From Mycolicibacterium crocinum (GTDB lineage Bacteria; Actinomycetota; Actinomycetes; Mycobacteriales; Mycobacteriaceae), in the NCBI RefSeq assembly GCF_022370635.2, contig NZ_CP092362.2:930001-994000 (forward strand): DNA of 64,000 bases, read 5' to 3'. The position numbers were made by a program, and so were the translations under genes. Below, one piece after another: positions 7,965 through 17,166 of this stretch (within the stretch, counting starts at the first letter, position 1; each line of letters starts with the position of its first letter). Under the pieces are notes generated by a model, which was not told where the DNA came from, searched no databases, and worked only from the letters and a program-made list of their open reading frames with translations.

Positions 7965-8585
7965 TTAGAGGCCCTTGGGCGCTGCCTTCACTGCTTGCAC
8001 GTCCGAGGGGTCACCGCTGAAGTCGACGTGCGCTAGCCGCCCGGTGGCGAAGAGCAGCAGCTCCTGCGGTTCCCCGGTCACCGTCACGGCCGGACCGTGG
8101 CCGGCGGTCAGGATGGTTTTCCCATCCGGGGTTCGCAGCTGCACCCGGGCCGGCATCTTGGCCAGCGTCAGTCGAGCCATCATCCCGAGCGTGCGACGGA
8201 GCTTTCCGGTCAGCTCCGGATCAAGGGTGCGAGGTTCCCAGCCCGGCTGGGCGCGGCGAATGTCCTCGTGGTGGATGAACATCTCGGCGACGTTGGCCAC
8301 CGAATCGACCAGCTTGAGCGGCGAGTAGAGCGGCGGTCCGGCGGCCACCTTCTCCACGAGCGCGTCCCACTGGGTGTTGTTCGCGACGGCGTCCTGCACC
8401 TTGGCGGTGTGCCCGGCGAAGAGTGGGATGAGGATGCCGGGAGCGGCATCGACGCGGTATTCGCGAACCATCAAGTGCGCGGCCAGGTCTCGGGCCGTCC
8501 AGCCTTCGCACAAGGTCGGCGCGTCGGGTCCGACGTCGCGCAGGGCGGCGATGAGGGCGGCACGTTCACGCTGGGCTACAGACAT
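7965..8585 (-). CDS. TIGR03085-family protein (DinB/mycothiol maleylpyruvate isomerase-like)
   Basis: A 206-residue actinobacterial protein. It contains LCEGWTARDLAAHLMVREYR near the start and MFIHHEDIRRAQPGWEPR in the middle; these supply the His residues of the DinB-like metal site seen in mycothiol-dependent enzymes. Function is not established. The second of two ATGs (8585) is chosen because GGAG precedes it by 6 bases; the other start, 8597, adds MEIE. It is convergent with the nitronate monooxygenase gene. Confidence 0.8.
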   Translation of the reverse strand: MSVAQRERAALIAALRDVGPDAPTLCEGWTARDLAAHLMVREYRVDAAPGILIPLFAGHTAKVQDAVANNTQWDALVEKVAAGPPLYSPLKLVDSVANVAEMFIHHEDIRRAQPGWEPRTLDPELTGKLRRTLGMMARLTLAKMPARVQLRTPDGKTILTAGHGPAVTVTGEPQELLLFATGRLAHVDFSGDPSDVQAVKAAPKGL

Positions 8586-8664
8586 CTCGATCTCCATCGG
8601 TCGGCGACTGTCGACGAGCCCACGCTACTACTACACCCAAGCCGACGTTTCGCTGGTGAAGTTC

Positions 8665-8696
8665 GAGTAGATCCCTGCACAACGTCGATCTCGGCG
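8665..8696. repeat. Dispersed 32-bp intergenic repeat, copy 1
   Basis: A 32-base element containing CCCTGCACAACGTCGATC recurs at 30782-30813 with 30 of 32 bases identical. It sits 7 bases beyond the 3' end of the histidine kinase gene and upstream of the TIGR03085 gene, in the same orientation relative to its neighbour as the second copy. A related sequence occurs at 15801-15838. Confidence 0.7.
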
Positions 8697-8703
8697 AACG
8701 CAC

Positions 8704-9732
8704 TCACTCCGACAGCGGCAGCCGAACCTCGAAACGAGCCCCGTGCGCGGTGTTGTGCGCCGACAGTGTGCCGTGGTGGGCGTGTACCAGCCCGGCCGCG
8801 ATCGCGAGCCCCAGGCCGGATCCGCTCGGCAGCGACGAATCCTCGCGCGGCACACGGCCGTTAGATCCGCGATAGGCGACGTCGAAGACTCGCGGCAGGT
8901 CCGCCTCATCGATGCCGACGCCGGTGTCGTCCACCCGGGCCCATGCCCCGCCCGCGTCACTGCCCAGCGCCAGTGTCACCGCCCCGCCTGAAGGTGTGTG
9001 CGCGATGGCGTTGGCCACCAGATTGGACAGCACCCGCACCAGCGCGCGATCGCTGCCGATCACCCGCACTGGGTCCGCCGGAACCGACGCGGACAGCTGC
9101 ACCCCGGCACGCTCGGCGGTGATCTTGTGGGCGGCGATCACGTCGTCGACGACCTCGTCGAGCGCGACCTTCTCGTACGGCGCGTGCACGGCCCCGGCGT
9201 TGATCTTCGACATCTCGAACAGGTCGTCGACCATCTCCGAGAGCCGAACCGATTCCTGCTCAATGTGTTTGGCCTGCACCCGGACCTCGCCGTCGCTGAC
9301 CACACCGTCGGCAATGGCCTCGGCCAGCGCGCGGATACCGGCGAGCGGCGTGCGCAGGTCATGGCTGACGAACGCCACCAACCGGCGCCGGGATTGCTCG
9401 GCCATCCGCTCGGCGTCGTGAATCTCCTGCTCCCACACCGTCCGGCGGGCCTGATAGCGCGCCAGCATCACCGCCGCGGGCAGTGTCACGATCGCCACGA
9501 TCAGGAGCACGACGGCGATCGGCGCGAACGTGCTGGTGATCATGAATCCGCTGGCGCCCAGCACGCCGGTCAGCGTGGCCAGCGTCGGGATCAACACCAA
9601 AGCCACCATCGTGAGGGTCATCGACCAGGATCGTGCCAGCCGAATCACCAACGCGCCCAACAGAACAACCGGCAGCGAGCAAGCCAGCGCCAGTATCGCG
9701 ATCTGAGCTAGGTCACGCGGTGGCACGGTCAC
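8704..9732 (-). CDS. Sensor histidine kinase
   Basis: Membrane sensor of a two-component pair, 342 residues from GTG 9732. There are three hydrophobic segments (about 9-30, 38-58, 66-90) with almost no extracytoplasmic domain. The transmitter follows directly: H-box [14 protein letters not shown] with His124, N-box [12 protein letters not shown]1 DDTGVGID, G2 SGLGLAI. The tiny external part suggests it senses the membrane itself or works with another protein. The GTG start overlaps the end of the response-regulator gene by 20 bases, so the two are coupled; an open frame extends further into that gene but is unlikely to be used. Confidence 0.9.
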   Translation of the reverse strand: MTVPPRDLAQIAILALACSLPVVLLGALVIRLARSWSMTLTMVALVLIPTLATLTGVLGASGFMITSTFAPIAVVLLIVAIVTLPAAVMLARYQARRTVWEQEIHDAERMAEQSRRRLVAFVSHDLRTPLAGIRALAEAIADGVVSDGEVRVQAKHIEQESVRLSEMVDDLFEMSKINAGAVHAPYEKVALDEVVDDVIAAHKITAERAGVQLSASVPADPVRVIGSDRALVRVLSNLVANAIAHTPSGGAVTLALGSDAGGAWARVDDTGVGIDEADLPRVFDVAYRGSNGRVPREDSSLPSGSGLGLAIAAGLVHAHHGTLSAHNTAHGARFEVRLPLSE

Positions 9733-10417
9733 CGCCGCCGGCTTCACCGCGCCACAGATACCCACGGCCCCAGACCGTTTGTACGCGGTGATGTTCGCCG
9801 AGCTTGGACCGCAAACGCTTGACGTGAACAGTGACCGTCGACAGGTCACCGAAATCCCAGTGCCACACCTGCTGCAGCAGCTCCTCGCGGGAGAAGACGG
9901 TGTCGGTGTGGGTCAGGAAGAACAGCAGCAGATCGAATTCGCGGTTGGTCAACCCCACCGGCTTACCGTCGATCTGCACCGCGCGCGCCGCCGTCGAAAC
10001 CGTCAGGTCACCGACCGTCATCTCCAGGGGCAGAGCGGCCGCGGGCGCCGGTGCACGCCGCAACACCGACCGCACCCGCAGCGCCAGTTCCCGCGGGCTG
10101 AACGGCTTGGTCAGGTAGTCGTCGGCGCCGGCCTCGAGCCCCGCGATGCGGTCGTCCTCCTCGCCGAGCGCGGTCAGCAGAATCACCGGCACGCTGTAGT
10201 CGCCGTGCTGACGCAGGGTGCGGCAGAGCGACAGACCGTTGGGCCCGGGCATCATCACGTCCAGCACGGCGACGTCGATGCGCTGGGTTCCCAGCACCCG
10301 CAGCGCTTCGCTGCCGTCCCCGGCAACGGCGACTTCCAGGCCGTCGCGCTCGAGGTATCGGCGCACGACATCACGCACGACGGTGTCGTCGTCGGCAATC
10401 AGTACGCGGGCCGGCAT
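9713..10417 (-). CDS. OmpR/PhoB-family response regulator
   Basis: Transcription factor partner of the kinase just downstream. The receiver domain (residues 1-~118) has the acidic pair Asp9/Asp10, phospho-acceptor Asp53 (VLDVMMPG), Thr82 and Lys104 (DDYLTKPF). The C-terminal winged helix carries [13 protein letters not shown] and the recognition region [15 protein letters not shown] ... VWGRGYLW. 234 residues is standard. Its targets are unknown; neither the divergent glycosyltransferase gene nor its own upstream region shows an obvious direct repeat. I cannot match it to a named mycobacterial system. Confidence 0.93.
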   Translation of the reverse strand: MPARVLIADDDTVVRDVVRRYLERDGLEVAVAGDGSEALRVLGTQRIDVAVLDVMMPGPNGLSLCRTLRQHGDYSVPVILLTALGEEDDRIAGLEAGADDYLTKPFSPRELALRVRSVLRRAPAPAAALPLEMTVGDLTVSTAARAVQIDGKPVGLTNREFDLLLFFLTHTDTVFSREELLQQVWHWDFGDLSTVTVHVKRLRSKLGEHHRVQTVWGRGYLWRGEAGGGDRATA

Positions 10418-10517
10418 AGGAAAATGTTAGCCAACACCAGCCTCCACCTGCACCAACGTCACGGTTTTGTCATTCCCTCCCGCGCGCGGACGCCGAAGCT
10501 CACCTAGGTTGGCTTCT

Positions 10518-11174
10518 ATGCCCGAGTGTCCGGTCACGGTGGTGCTGCCCTGTCTCAATGAAGCCGACTCGCTGCCCACCGTGCTCGCCGCCATACCGCC
10601 TGGTTATCGCCCTTTGGTCGTGGACAACAACAGCACCGACGGGACGGCGGAGGTGGCCCGGCGCCACGGCGCGGAAGTGGTCAGGGAAAGCCGTCCGGGC
10701 TATGGCTCGGCCGTTCACGCCGGGGTCGAGGCGGCCCGAACGCCGATCGTGGCGGTGCTCGACGGCGACGGTTCGCTGGACCCGGGAGACCTCCCGCGGC
10801 TGGTCAGAGAGCTGGAACGCGGCGCCGACATGGTGACCGGCCGCCGCAGGCCAGTGCGCGGACTGAAATGGCCGTGGCATGCGCGGATGGGCACCGCGGC
10901 GGTGTGCTGGCGGCTGCGCACCCGGCACGGACTGCCGGTCCACGACATCGCCCCGATGCGCGTCGTCAATCGTGACGCCTTAATGACGCTCGGGGTTGCT
11001 GACCGGCGTTCGGGGTATCCACTGGAACTACTGGTCCGTGCCGCGGCCGCAGGATGGCGCGTGGTGGAGGTCGACGTCGACTACGGCCCGCGCGTCGGCG
11101 GGAAGTCGAAAGTCAGCGGGTCGGTGCGAGGGAGCGTCACCGCCGCCGTCGACTTCTGGAAGGTCATTTCGTGA
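10518..11174 (+). CDS. Family 2 glycosyltransferase (Rv0539-like, DPM-synthase type)
   Basis: A GT-A fold transferase of 218 residues: VVLPCLNEADSLPTVLAAIP at the N-terminus, LVVDNNSTDGTAEVARRHGAEVV (nucleotide site), and VAVLDGDGSLDPGDL (DxD-type metal site, here DGDGS). It lacks a membrane anchor. Relatives transfer sugars from nucleotide donors to polyprenyl phosphate; the actual donor is unknown. The next gene overlaps by 4 bases (GTGA), and a methyltransferase follows, giving a three-gene unit. Confidence 0.87.
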   Translation: MPECPVTVVLPCLNEADSLPTVLAAIPPGYRPLVVDNNSTDGTAEVARRHGAEVVRESRPGYGSAVHAGVEAARTPIVAVLDGDGSLDPGDLPRLVRELERGADMVTGRRRPVRGLKWPWHARMGTAAVCWRLRTRHGLPVHDIAPMRVVNRDALMTLGVADRRSGYPLELLVRAAAAGWRVVEVDVDYGPRVGGKSKVSGSVRGSVTAAVDFWKVIS

Positions 11175-11842
11175 CACCAAGGCCGGGACCCATAGCGGTC
11201 ACCCTGTTGGTGGTGGCGAAGGCTCCGGTACCCGGTCTGGCCAAGACACGACTGGCCGTGACAGTCGGCGAGCAGGCCGCCGCCGACATCGCGGCCGCCG
11301 CCCTGTTGGACACCCTCGACGCGGTCGCCGCGACCCCGGTCACGCACCGGGTGGTCGCGATGACCGGCGATCTCGATAAGGCCTGCCGGGCCGATCAACT
11401 ACGGACGCGTCTTCGAGACTTCACCGTGTTCGAGCAACGCGGCGACGGCTTCGCCGAGCGGCTGATCAATGCCCACGCCGACGCCGCGGCTGTCCGTCAG
11501 CCGGTGCTGCAGATCGGTATGGACACTCCCCAGGTGAGCCCGGATCTTCTCGGGGTCTGCGCCCGCCGGCTACTGACCGCTCCGGCCGTGCTGGGAATGG
11601 CGCGAGACGGCGGGTGGTGGGTGCTTGGGGTGGCAGACGGCGGGATGGCTGAATGCTTACGCGACGTGCCGATGTCGCAGGCCGACACCGGGGCTGTAAC
11701 GCTCGCCGCCCTCGAGGACACCGGTATTTCCGTGACTCTTGTCGAGGAATTGGATGACGTCGACACCATCGACGACATCCCCGCGGTCCGTGCCGCCTGC
11801 CAGTCGTCGAGCCGATTCGCCGAAGTAACCCGAGGGGTCTGA
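11171..11842 (+). CDS. DUF2064 / TIGR04282-type glycosyltransferase-like protein (Rv0540-like)
   Basis: 223 residues resembling a GT-A nucleotidyl/glycosyl transferase domain. It has LLVVAKAPVPGLAKTRLA near the N-terminus (the GxGKTRL-like loop of DUF2064), IGMDTPQVSPDLL (DxP motif) and ARDGGWWVLGVA. Proteins of this family sit next to GT2 enzymes in many actinobacteria; their reaction is unproven. The GTG start overlaps the stop of the glycosyltransferase gene, so translation is coupled. Confidence 0.82.
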   Translation: MTPRPGPIAVTLLVVAKAPVPGLAKTRLAVTVGEQAAADIAAAALLDTLDAVAATPVTHRVVAMTGDLDKACRADQLRTRLRDFTVFEQRGDGFAERLINAHADAAAVRQPVLQIGMDTPQVSPDLLGVCARRLLTAPAVLGMARDGGWWVLGVADGGMAECLRDVPMSQADTGAVTLAALEDTGISVTLVEELDDVDTIDDIPAVRAACQSSSRFAEVTRGV

Positions 11843-11843
11843 A

Positions 11844-12473
11844 ATGCTGGGACAGCTCTACGACAAAGCACTCGACGGCGAAAGTTGTTGGGTCCGGCAC
11901 GACGACGGACAGCTGCGACATCTTCCGGTGCGCAGTTGGCTCGGCGGCCGACATGCCGATTCACAGTTCGACACGGCAGTGGTGAACCTGTGCGTCGGTC
12001 CCACCATCGATTTGGGTTGTGGCCCTGGCCGATTGGTGGCAGACCTGGTGCGGCGCGGGATACCTGCCCTGGGCGTCGACCAGTCGGCGACGGCGGTCGG
12101 ACTGGCGCGACGAATCGGCGCGCCAGTCTTGCGTCGTGACTTGTTTGCCAGTCTGCCTGGCGCCGGGCGCTGGCAGACGGTTCTGCTCGCCGACGGCAAT
12201 GTGGGTATCGGTGGCGAGCCGCGGCGGGTGTTGCGCCGCGCGTCGGAGTTACTGGGCCGCGGCGGACAGTGCGTGGTGGAGTTCGAGAAATCGATCAGCG
12301 GAATCAGGACAGGACTGGTGCGGCTGGAATCCTCACAGTCGGTCGGCCCGTGGTTTCAGTGGGCCTCGGTCGGGATCGATACGGCCTCGAGACTCGCTGA
12401 CGAGACGGGATTCACTCTGGCACAGGTTCATTCGATCGGCGAGCGGGTGGTGGGCGTACTGGCGGTGCGCTAG
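11844..12473 (+). CDS. Class I SAM-dependent methyltransferase
   Basis: 209 residues; TIDLGCGPGRLVADLVRRG is motif I of class I methyltransferases (SAM-binding DxGCGxG), followed by ALGVDQSATAVGLARR (acidic motif) and LLADGNVGIGGEPRRVLRRASELLGRGGQCVVEF (motifs II-III). It starts 1 base after the preceding stop, so it belongs to the glycosyltransferase/DUF2064 unit and may methylate the product of those enzymes. The substrate is unknown. Its stop codon overlaps the stop of the convergent membrane protein gene in a shared CTAG. Confidence 0.85.
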   Translation: MLGQLYDKALDGESCWVRHDDGQLRHLPVRSWLGGRHADSQFDTAVVNLCVGPTIDLGCGPGRLVADLVRRGIPALGVDQSATAVGLARRIGAPVLRRDLFASLPGAGRWQTVLLADGNVGIGGEPRRVLRRASELLGRGGQCVVEFEKSISGIRTGLVRLESSQSVGPWFQWASVGIDTASRLADETGFTLAQVHSIGERVVGVLAVR

Positions 12474-12982
12474 CCCGTCTGTGCCGAGCGGATGCTGCTG
12501 CGGATCAGGGCGAGGGCATAGGCCAGCGCGCTGACCCCGAAAAGAATCGCGGTGAGCAGCAGCCAGCGGCCCAGGTAGGGCTCCTGGGTCAGCCCAGTGG
12601 CGGCATGGAAGGTCGGCGCGCCCTGCTCGATGATGCCAGGAAGGAATATGACCAGGGTCAATGCTGCGCCGATCAGCGGTATGCGGATGTAGTTCAGCGC
12701 TGGTACCCGAGGCCGTTCGGCGTCCGTTCGCCGGCGTGGCGTGGCGACCACCAGGATGCGGTCGACCAACGCATAGACCGGGAATAGCACCAGGTCGTGC
12801 GCGATGATCGAGGCAGCGAACCACACCGCAATGGACTGCCACCAGGTCTGCGGGTTCCACAGCTGCGCCGGCCCGAGCGTGGCGACAACATAGCCGAACA
12901 GGGCGAAGCCGCCGATCAGGGTAAGCAGATGCAATGGGTGTGATCCGTAGAGCTTGCGGAAAGTTCTTGCCGGAGAGGACAT
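12470..12982 (-). CDS. Membrane protein of unknown function
   Basis: 170 residues with four hydrophobic segments (about 17-37, 48-74, 98-118, 138-160), the second containing HDLVLFPVYALVDR. I recognise no family with confidence. It follows the molybdopterin oxidoreductase gene after 1 base, so it is co-translated with it and may be an accessory membrane partner. Confidence 0.75.
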   Translation of the reverse strand: MSSPARTFRKLYGSHPLHLLTLIGGFALFGYVVATLGPAQLWNPQTWWQSIAVWFAASIIAHDLVLFPVYALVDRILVVATPRRRTDAERPRVPALNYIRIPLIGAALTLVIFLPGIIEQGAPTFHAATGLTQEPYLGRWLLLTAILFGVSALAYALALIRSSIRSAQTG

Positions 12983-12983
12983 T

Positions 12984-14330
12984 TCACACTGCTCTGAAAT
13001 CGATGGAGGCTACCCACTTGGTGTTGTGGACACCGGGCAGGGCGGGCACGATGATCCGCGCCGGATAGCCGTGGTTGGGCGACAGGTCGGCTCCGTTGAC
13101 TCTCAACGCCAACAAGGCATCCGGGTGCAGGACCTGGTTGTCTTGCAAAGTGGCCTGATTGAAGCCGTATCGCTCCAGCGAGCGGACGTACGCCGAGCGC
13201 GGATTCGGTACGCCGGCCAATCTGGCCAAATCCCGCAGCGGCACCCCGGTCCAGACCTGGGTGGTGGACCACCCTTCCACACAGGCAATGGGCAACTCGG
13301 CGGTGTGTTGGTTCATTGCCGCCAGTGCGGCCCGGTCGAGCACGACGGGGGTCGGGCCGCCGGTGAGCGTCAGCCGCCATGCGTCGCCGGTGGCTCGGGG
13401 ATCGATCTGTGACGCGGCGAAGGTCTTGTTCACCTGAAAGTCGTTGGGCCGGTCGCCCAGAGTGCGGCCTCGGGGCAGGAGGAGCGCGGCGGGCCGTGTG
13501 AAGCCGCCGATGGTCTGCCCGGCGGTGATGACAGCCATGAATAGCGCGCCGCCGCCGACCAGGGCCAGAGCGCCGCGGCGACTGACGGTGGGCGGCGCGG
13601 GGTCGGTGGCGACCAGGCCGTCGGTATCAGGCGGCTGGGCACGGGTGTCAGCGGTCTTGGTCCGCAGCACCTGGCGCAGCGACAACGATCTCAGGCCGGA
13701 CCACATCTTCGGGATCTTGATGACGATGTGGATCACGAACCCGGCGATGAACACCCATGCGCCGAAATAGTGCGCGGTATAGAAGCTGAAACCGAAGATG
13801 TAGTCGTACTGGATGTTCAGTACGCCCGTGACGATTTCGAACAGAATGCCGCCGACCAGCATGATCAGCGACACCCGTTCGATCAGCTGGGCAATCGAAC
13901 GCGACGGCGGCCAGGCGAAGAACCGCGGGATCACCGACCACAATTTGGCCAGCACCACGGGAATCAGGACAAGGCCGAGCCCTACGTGCAGACCCTGAGT
14001 TAGTCGGTACAGCCAGGACGGGTTGGCCGGCCATGCGAATGTGGGCAGCTTCAGAAAGCCGACATCGGCGGGAATGGCCTGGCCGAATTGCGGACCGTAC
14101 GCGATGTAGGACAGCAAGCCGGTGATGATGACGATGGGCAGGGTGACGAGCAGAACGAGGCCGAAAACCGAGGTCAGCCAGGGGCCGCGCAGCGGGCTTC
14201 GCCAGCGCTGGAGTCGGTTGGCGCCTGGCGGTGGGTGCTTGTCGATGGTGCGCCAGAGTGCCGCGGGGAAGCCGTAGCCGGCCGAATCGGTCGGTGCTGC
14301 CGTGCGGTCGTCGTCTTCCATCGGCTCCAT
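12984..14330 (-). CDS. Cytochrome b561-like / molybdopterin oxidoreductase fusion
   Basis: A 448-residue membrane redox enzyme in two parts. Residues ~45-215 are a four- to five-helix cytochrome b561-like unit, with haem-ligand candidate histidines in RLTQGLHVGLGL and AHYFGAWVFIAGFVIHIVIK. A linker then leads to a twin-arginine-like SRRGALALVGGGALF membrane segment (~250-268) and a sulfite-oxidase-type molybdopterin domain, with ELPIACVEGWSTTQVWTGVPL containing the Cys that would bind Mo. It probably moves electrons between quinol and an extracytoplasmic Mo cofactor; the substrate is unknown. The small membrane protein gene follows immediately. Confidence 0.85.
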   Translation of the reverse strand: MEPMEDDDRTAAPTDSAGYGFPAALWRTIDKHPPPGANRLQRWRSPLRGPWLTSVFGLVLLVTLPIVIITGLLSYIAYGPQFGQAIPADVGFLKLPTFAWPANPSWLYRLTQGLHVGLGLVLIPVVLAKLWSVIPRFFAWPPSRSIAQLIERVSLIMLVGGILFEIVTGVLNIQYDYIFGFSFYTAHYFGAWVFIAGFVIHIVIKIPKMWSGLRSLSLRQVLRTKTADTRAQPPDTDGLVATDPAPPTVSRRGALALVGGGALFMAVITAGQTIGGFTRPAALLLPRGRTLGDRPNDFQVNKTFAASQIDPRATGDAWRLTLTGGPTPVVLDRAALAAMNQHTAELPIACVEGWSTTQVWTGVPLRDLARLAGVPNPRSAYVRSLERYGFNQATLQDNQVLHPDALLALRVNGADLSPNHGYPARIIVPALPGVHNTKWVASIDFRAV

Positions 14331-14380
14331 CTCCAGCTCGGGACGCGGTCCCTATTGTGTGTGCGGCGCCCGCCGGAGCG

Positions 14381-15736
14381 TTACCAGTTGGTCAGGATGA
14401 AGTGATTGAGTAACAGCGCACCGATCACGTTGAGGCTCAGCCACCATCGCTGGGTGCGCGCGGGTAGCAGCGCACCCGCGGCGGTCAGCCATACCTCGAA
14501 GGGCAGCCAGATCCGCTCGGTCTCGGCCTTGGACAGCATGGACAGGTCGGCGAACAGGATGGCGATCAGAGCGGCCAGGATCAACAGATGCAGTCCGGAC
14601 CGGCGTTTGATCGCGGCGATTTCGAACACCCGGCCGATACCCGCGACGCTACCCAACCCGATTGCGCAGACCACCGACGCGAGGTTGGCCCAACTCCAGT
14701 ACTGGAACGGTCGGTCATTGGCGATGCCCTGCCAATACCGTTGCTGCACAAGCGTGTAGCCGTCGAACCACCAGAACCCGGCGATGGCGAATGCAACGAC
14801 CACCACCAGCGCGGCCAATACGGCCGGGACCAGAACGCGGACCGCATCGCGCCACGACGACGCGCACATGAGGACGGCGACTGCGAGCACGGCCATCAGC
14901 GCCAGCCCATAGTTGAGGAAGATCGCCCACCCGAGCACCAGCCCGGCGGCTGCACCGGTGACGACCGGCCGGCGTCCGGTGCCCCGGACCGCCAAGGCCA
15001 GCAGGGCAATACCCCAGGCGGCCACTCCGGTGAAGTAGCCGTCGGCGGACACCGCGATCCAGATTGCGGTCGGCGCCACGGCGACGAACGGCGCCACCAG
15101 GCGGGCGGTCGCTTCGCCGTTGAGTGTGCGCACCGCCACCAGGACGGCCGCGGCCGCCGACGATCCGAACAGCAGGCACCACAGGCCTGCCCAGGCTCCA
15201 CCGCCCAGCCCGATGCGGTCGAGCCAGACGAAGGTCAGCAGTGCACCGGGAGGATGCCCCGAGACGTGGGTGATCCACGAATGCGGCTGGAAATCCACAA
15301 TTCGGCTGGCGAACGTGCGGACGGCCTCGGGGATGTCGGTGATCGTCGGGACCTGGCGCAGGTATTCGTGCTCGGAAGTCAGCCGGCCGGCGAAGCCGCG
15401 CTGCCAGCCGTCGATCATTGCCAGCGCGAACGCCCACGACATCGACGTCGCCCACGCCGTCAGGGTGAGTGCTCGCCAGGACAGCCGACCAGCGACCGAC
15501 GCTCCCCAGATGACCGTTGCCAGGCCGATCAGGATGGCCGGGACTGTCCCCCAGCCGATGTGGGCGTTCCACCAGCCGAAGATCGGTGCGGTGTCGGCCA
15601 GGCCCTTGATCCGATCGGGCGAACTGTTGATCAGCGGAGTGACGATGCCCAGACGCAGCTGCGGAACGACGAACGCTGCCGTCACCAGCAGGACGCCAAT
15701 GGTCACCGCCACCGCTTCTTTGCGCCCGATGCTCAC
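14381..15736 (-). CDS. Polytopic integral membrane protein (Rv0541c-like)
   Basis: 451 residues with about ten transmembrane helices. After the first helix comes an extracytoplasmic loop with SSPDRIKGLADTAPIFGWWNAHIGW, and a second loop has HSWITHVSGHPPGALLTFVWLDR, a layout reminiscent of GT-C polyprenyl-phosphate-dependent glycosyltransferases. The GT-C reading is inference. Length and position before menE match M. tuberculosis Rv0541c, of unknown function. The nearest upstream gene is 122 bases away, with repeat sequence in the gap. Confidence 0.82.
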   Translation of the reverse strand: MSIGRKEAVAVTIGVLLVTAAFVVPQLRLGIVTPLINSSPDRIKGLADTAPIFGWWNAHIGWGTVPAILIGLATVIWGASVAGRLSWRALTLTAWATSMSWAFALAMIDGWQRGFAGRLTSEHEYLRQVPTITDIPEAVRTFASRIVDFQPHSWITHVSGHPPGALLTFVWLDRIGLGGGAWAGLWCLLFGSSAAAAVLVAVRTLNGEATARLVAPFVAVAPTAIWIAVSADGYFTGVAAWGIALLALAVRGTGRRPVVTGAAAGLVLGWAIFLNYGLALMAVLAVAVLMCASSWRDAVRVLVPAVLAALVVVVAFAIAGFWWFDGYTLVQQRYWQGIANDRPFQYWSWANLASVVCAIGLGSVAGIGRVFEIAAIKRRSGLHLLILAALIAILFADLSMLSKAETERIWLPFEVWLTAAGALLPARTQRWWLSLNVIGALLLNHFILTNW

Positions 15737-15772
15737 AAGACCCCAGCGTACGGGTGGTGCGGTCCATTCCGG

Positions 15773-15838
15773 TCGCGAGATCGACTACAGGGTTGTGACA
15801 TCGCGAGATCTACAGCCGTGAAGTCGATTTCGGCGACA
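15773..15838. repeat. Intergenic repeat-rich segment with TCGCGAGATC direct repeats
   Basis: TCGCGAGATC occurs at 15773-15782 and 15801-15810, and TCGACT (15781-15786) pairs with AGTCGA further on. The right half, GAGATCTACAGCCGTG then AAGTCGATTTCGGCG, resembles the 32-bp element found at 8665 and 30782, especially the GTCGATNTCGGCG end. It lies between the Rv0541c-like and PPOX genes, so it may be a degenerate member of the same family. Confidence 0.45.
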
Positions 15839-15858
15839 GCCGCGTATGCCGACGCCGT

Positions 15859-16257
15859 TCAGCCCCAGGACGACCACTGATCGACGTCCACCGCGATCAT
15901 CGGACCGTCGATCGAAACAGACTCATACTGAGGATATTTCGCGCGCAACAGCTCGCAGCCGCGCTCGAACGGCCAGCCGTCACGGTGGATCGTCGCGATA
16001 CCGTCGGCCCGTACCCACCACAGCTGAGACCAGTCGTCGTCGTAATGGTCGACCAGAATGCTCACCCGTGGGTTGGCCTCGATGTTGGCCAACCGCCGCA
16101 ACCGGTGCGTGGATTTCGGCTTGCCGTCCACCGCGGTGTAGAGAGTGGACTCGGCAAAAGCGAACACGATCGGCACCACGTGCGGGGGACCGTCCGGCGT
16201 CACGGTGGCCAGCCGGGCCACCTTCGCGGCCGCGAAGCGGTCAGCCGCCTCCGTCAC
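15859..16257 (-). CDS. PPOX-class F420/FMN-dependent protein (TIGR03668-like)
   Basis: A 132-residue split-barrel flavin/deazaflavin-binding protein of the pyridoxamine-5'-phosphate-oxidase-like superfamily. The pattern includes ARLATVTPDGPPHVVPIVFAF at the N-terminus, KPKSTHRLRRLANIEANPRVSILVDHYDDDWSQLWWVRADG in the middle and a short C-terminal strand. Mycobacterial relatives use F420 or bind haem/FMN; which cofactor applies is not decided by the sequence. GTG 16257 overlaps the stop of the upstream hydrolase gene (GTGA). Confidence 0.82.
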   Translation of the reverse strand: MTEAADRFAAAKVARLATVTPDGPPHVVPIVFAFAESTLYTAVDGKPKSTHRLRRLANIEANPRVSILVDHYDDDWSQLWWVRADGIATIHRDGWPFERGCELLRAKYPQYESVSIDGPMIAVDVDQWSSWG

Positions 16258-17126
16258 GCCCGGGTAGCGGGCTGCTGAACGTCGGAGCCGGCGGTGCTGG
16301 CGATGAAGTCGTCGATCAATTCGACGACCTCCATCGGGCGCTCCACTTGGGGAAAGTGCCCCACGCCGGTCAGCACCTCGAGCCGGACATCGGGCCGAGC
16401 CTCGTGCGCGGAGTAGGCATGCTCGACGGGAATGATCGCGTCTGAGTCACCCCAGATGGCCATGATCGGCATATCAGCCTTCACGTGCAGCCGGTTCAGC
16501 GCGCTCACCGCCTGACCGCGGTAATCGACGACCGAACGCAGCGTGCGCAGGAAGGCTGAGCGGGTCGCGGCGTCGGAGAACGAACTGTAGGCGTTCCAGA
16601 TCTCCGCGCCACGCGGCGACGTGATCCCGGCCTTGCCGAACCAGGACCGCACCTTCTCGCCAAGGGCCAGCACCGGCGGGGGAGCGATGATCGGCATGAT
16701 CAGCTCCGCGCCGGGCGCCGACAGCAGCCGCAGCGTCCATCCGACGTCGGGCCCCAGGCCGCCGCTGTTCACCAGGATCAGGCGGTGGCAGTAGTCCGGG
16801 TGCTGGTACAGGAACTGCATGGCCACGCCGCCGCCGAGCGAATGCCCGACGATCGTCGCCCGCGTCACGCCGAGTTCGTCCAGCAGGTCACGCAACCACA
16901 CCGCGAACGCGCCCAGTGAATAGTCGCTGCGCGGCTTGGCGGAGTGACCGTGACCCAGCAGGTCCGGCGCGATCACCCGGTACTTGCGCGAGAGCGGCCG
17001 CACCACCGAACGCCAGGTCTGCGAGCTGCCGGCCATGCCGTGCAGCAGCAGGATCACCTCTCCCTGGCCCTCGTCCAGGTAGGCCACCCGGTCACCGTGC
17101 AGGTCGAGAAACTTCAGCTCGTCCAT
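16254..17126 (-). CDS. Alpha/beta hydrolase
   Basis: 290 residues with a complete catalytic set: oxyanion motif LLLHGMAGSSQTW, nucleophile elbow VGHSLGGG, acid in MAIWGDSDAIIP and His in LTGVGHFPQVE. Substrate unknown; the fold covers esterases, epoxide hydrolases and C-C hydrolases. ATG 17126 is preceded by AGGAAAG and supported by the typical N-terminus. The open frame extending to 17354 overlaps menE and is rejected. It is coupled by overlap to the PPOX gene downstream and begins 40 bases after the menE stop. Confidence 0.87.
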   Translation of the reverse strand: MDELKFLDLHGDRVAYLDEGQGEVILLLHGMAGSSQTWRSVVRPLSRKYRVIAPDLLGHGHSAKPRSDYSLGAFAVWLRDLLDELGVTRATIVGHSLGGGVAMQFLYQHPDYCHRLILVNSGGLGPDVGWTLRLLSAPGAELIMPIIAPPPVLALGEKVRSWFGKAGITSPRGAEIWNAYSSFSDAATRSAFLRTLRSVVDYRGQAVSALNRLHVKADMPIMAIWGDSDAIIPVEHAYSAHEARPDVRLEVLTGVGHFPQVERPMEVVELIDDFIASTAGSDVQQPATRA

Positions 17127-17166
17127 TACTTTCCTGTCCCCTTTATGTGGCTGCGTAAACCATTGT

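Noticed and set aside
14588..15880. 430-codon plus-strand frame opposite the Rv0541c-like membrane protein
   Set aside because: Rich in Arg, Gln, His and Asp as expected for the reverse complement of hydrophobic codons at high GC; no ribosome binding site or motif.
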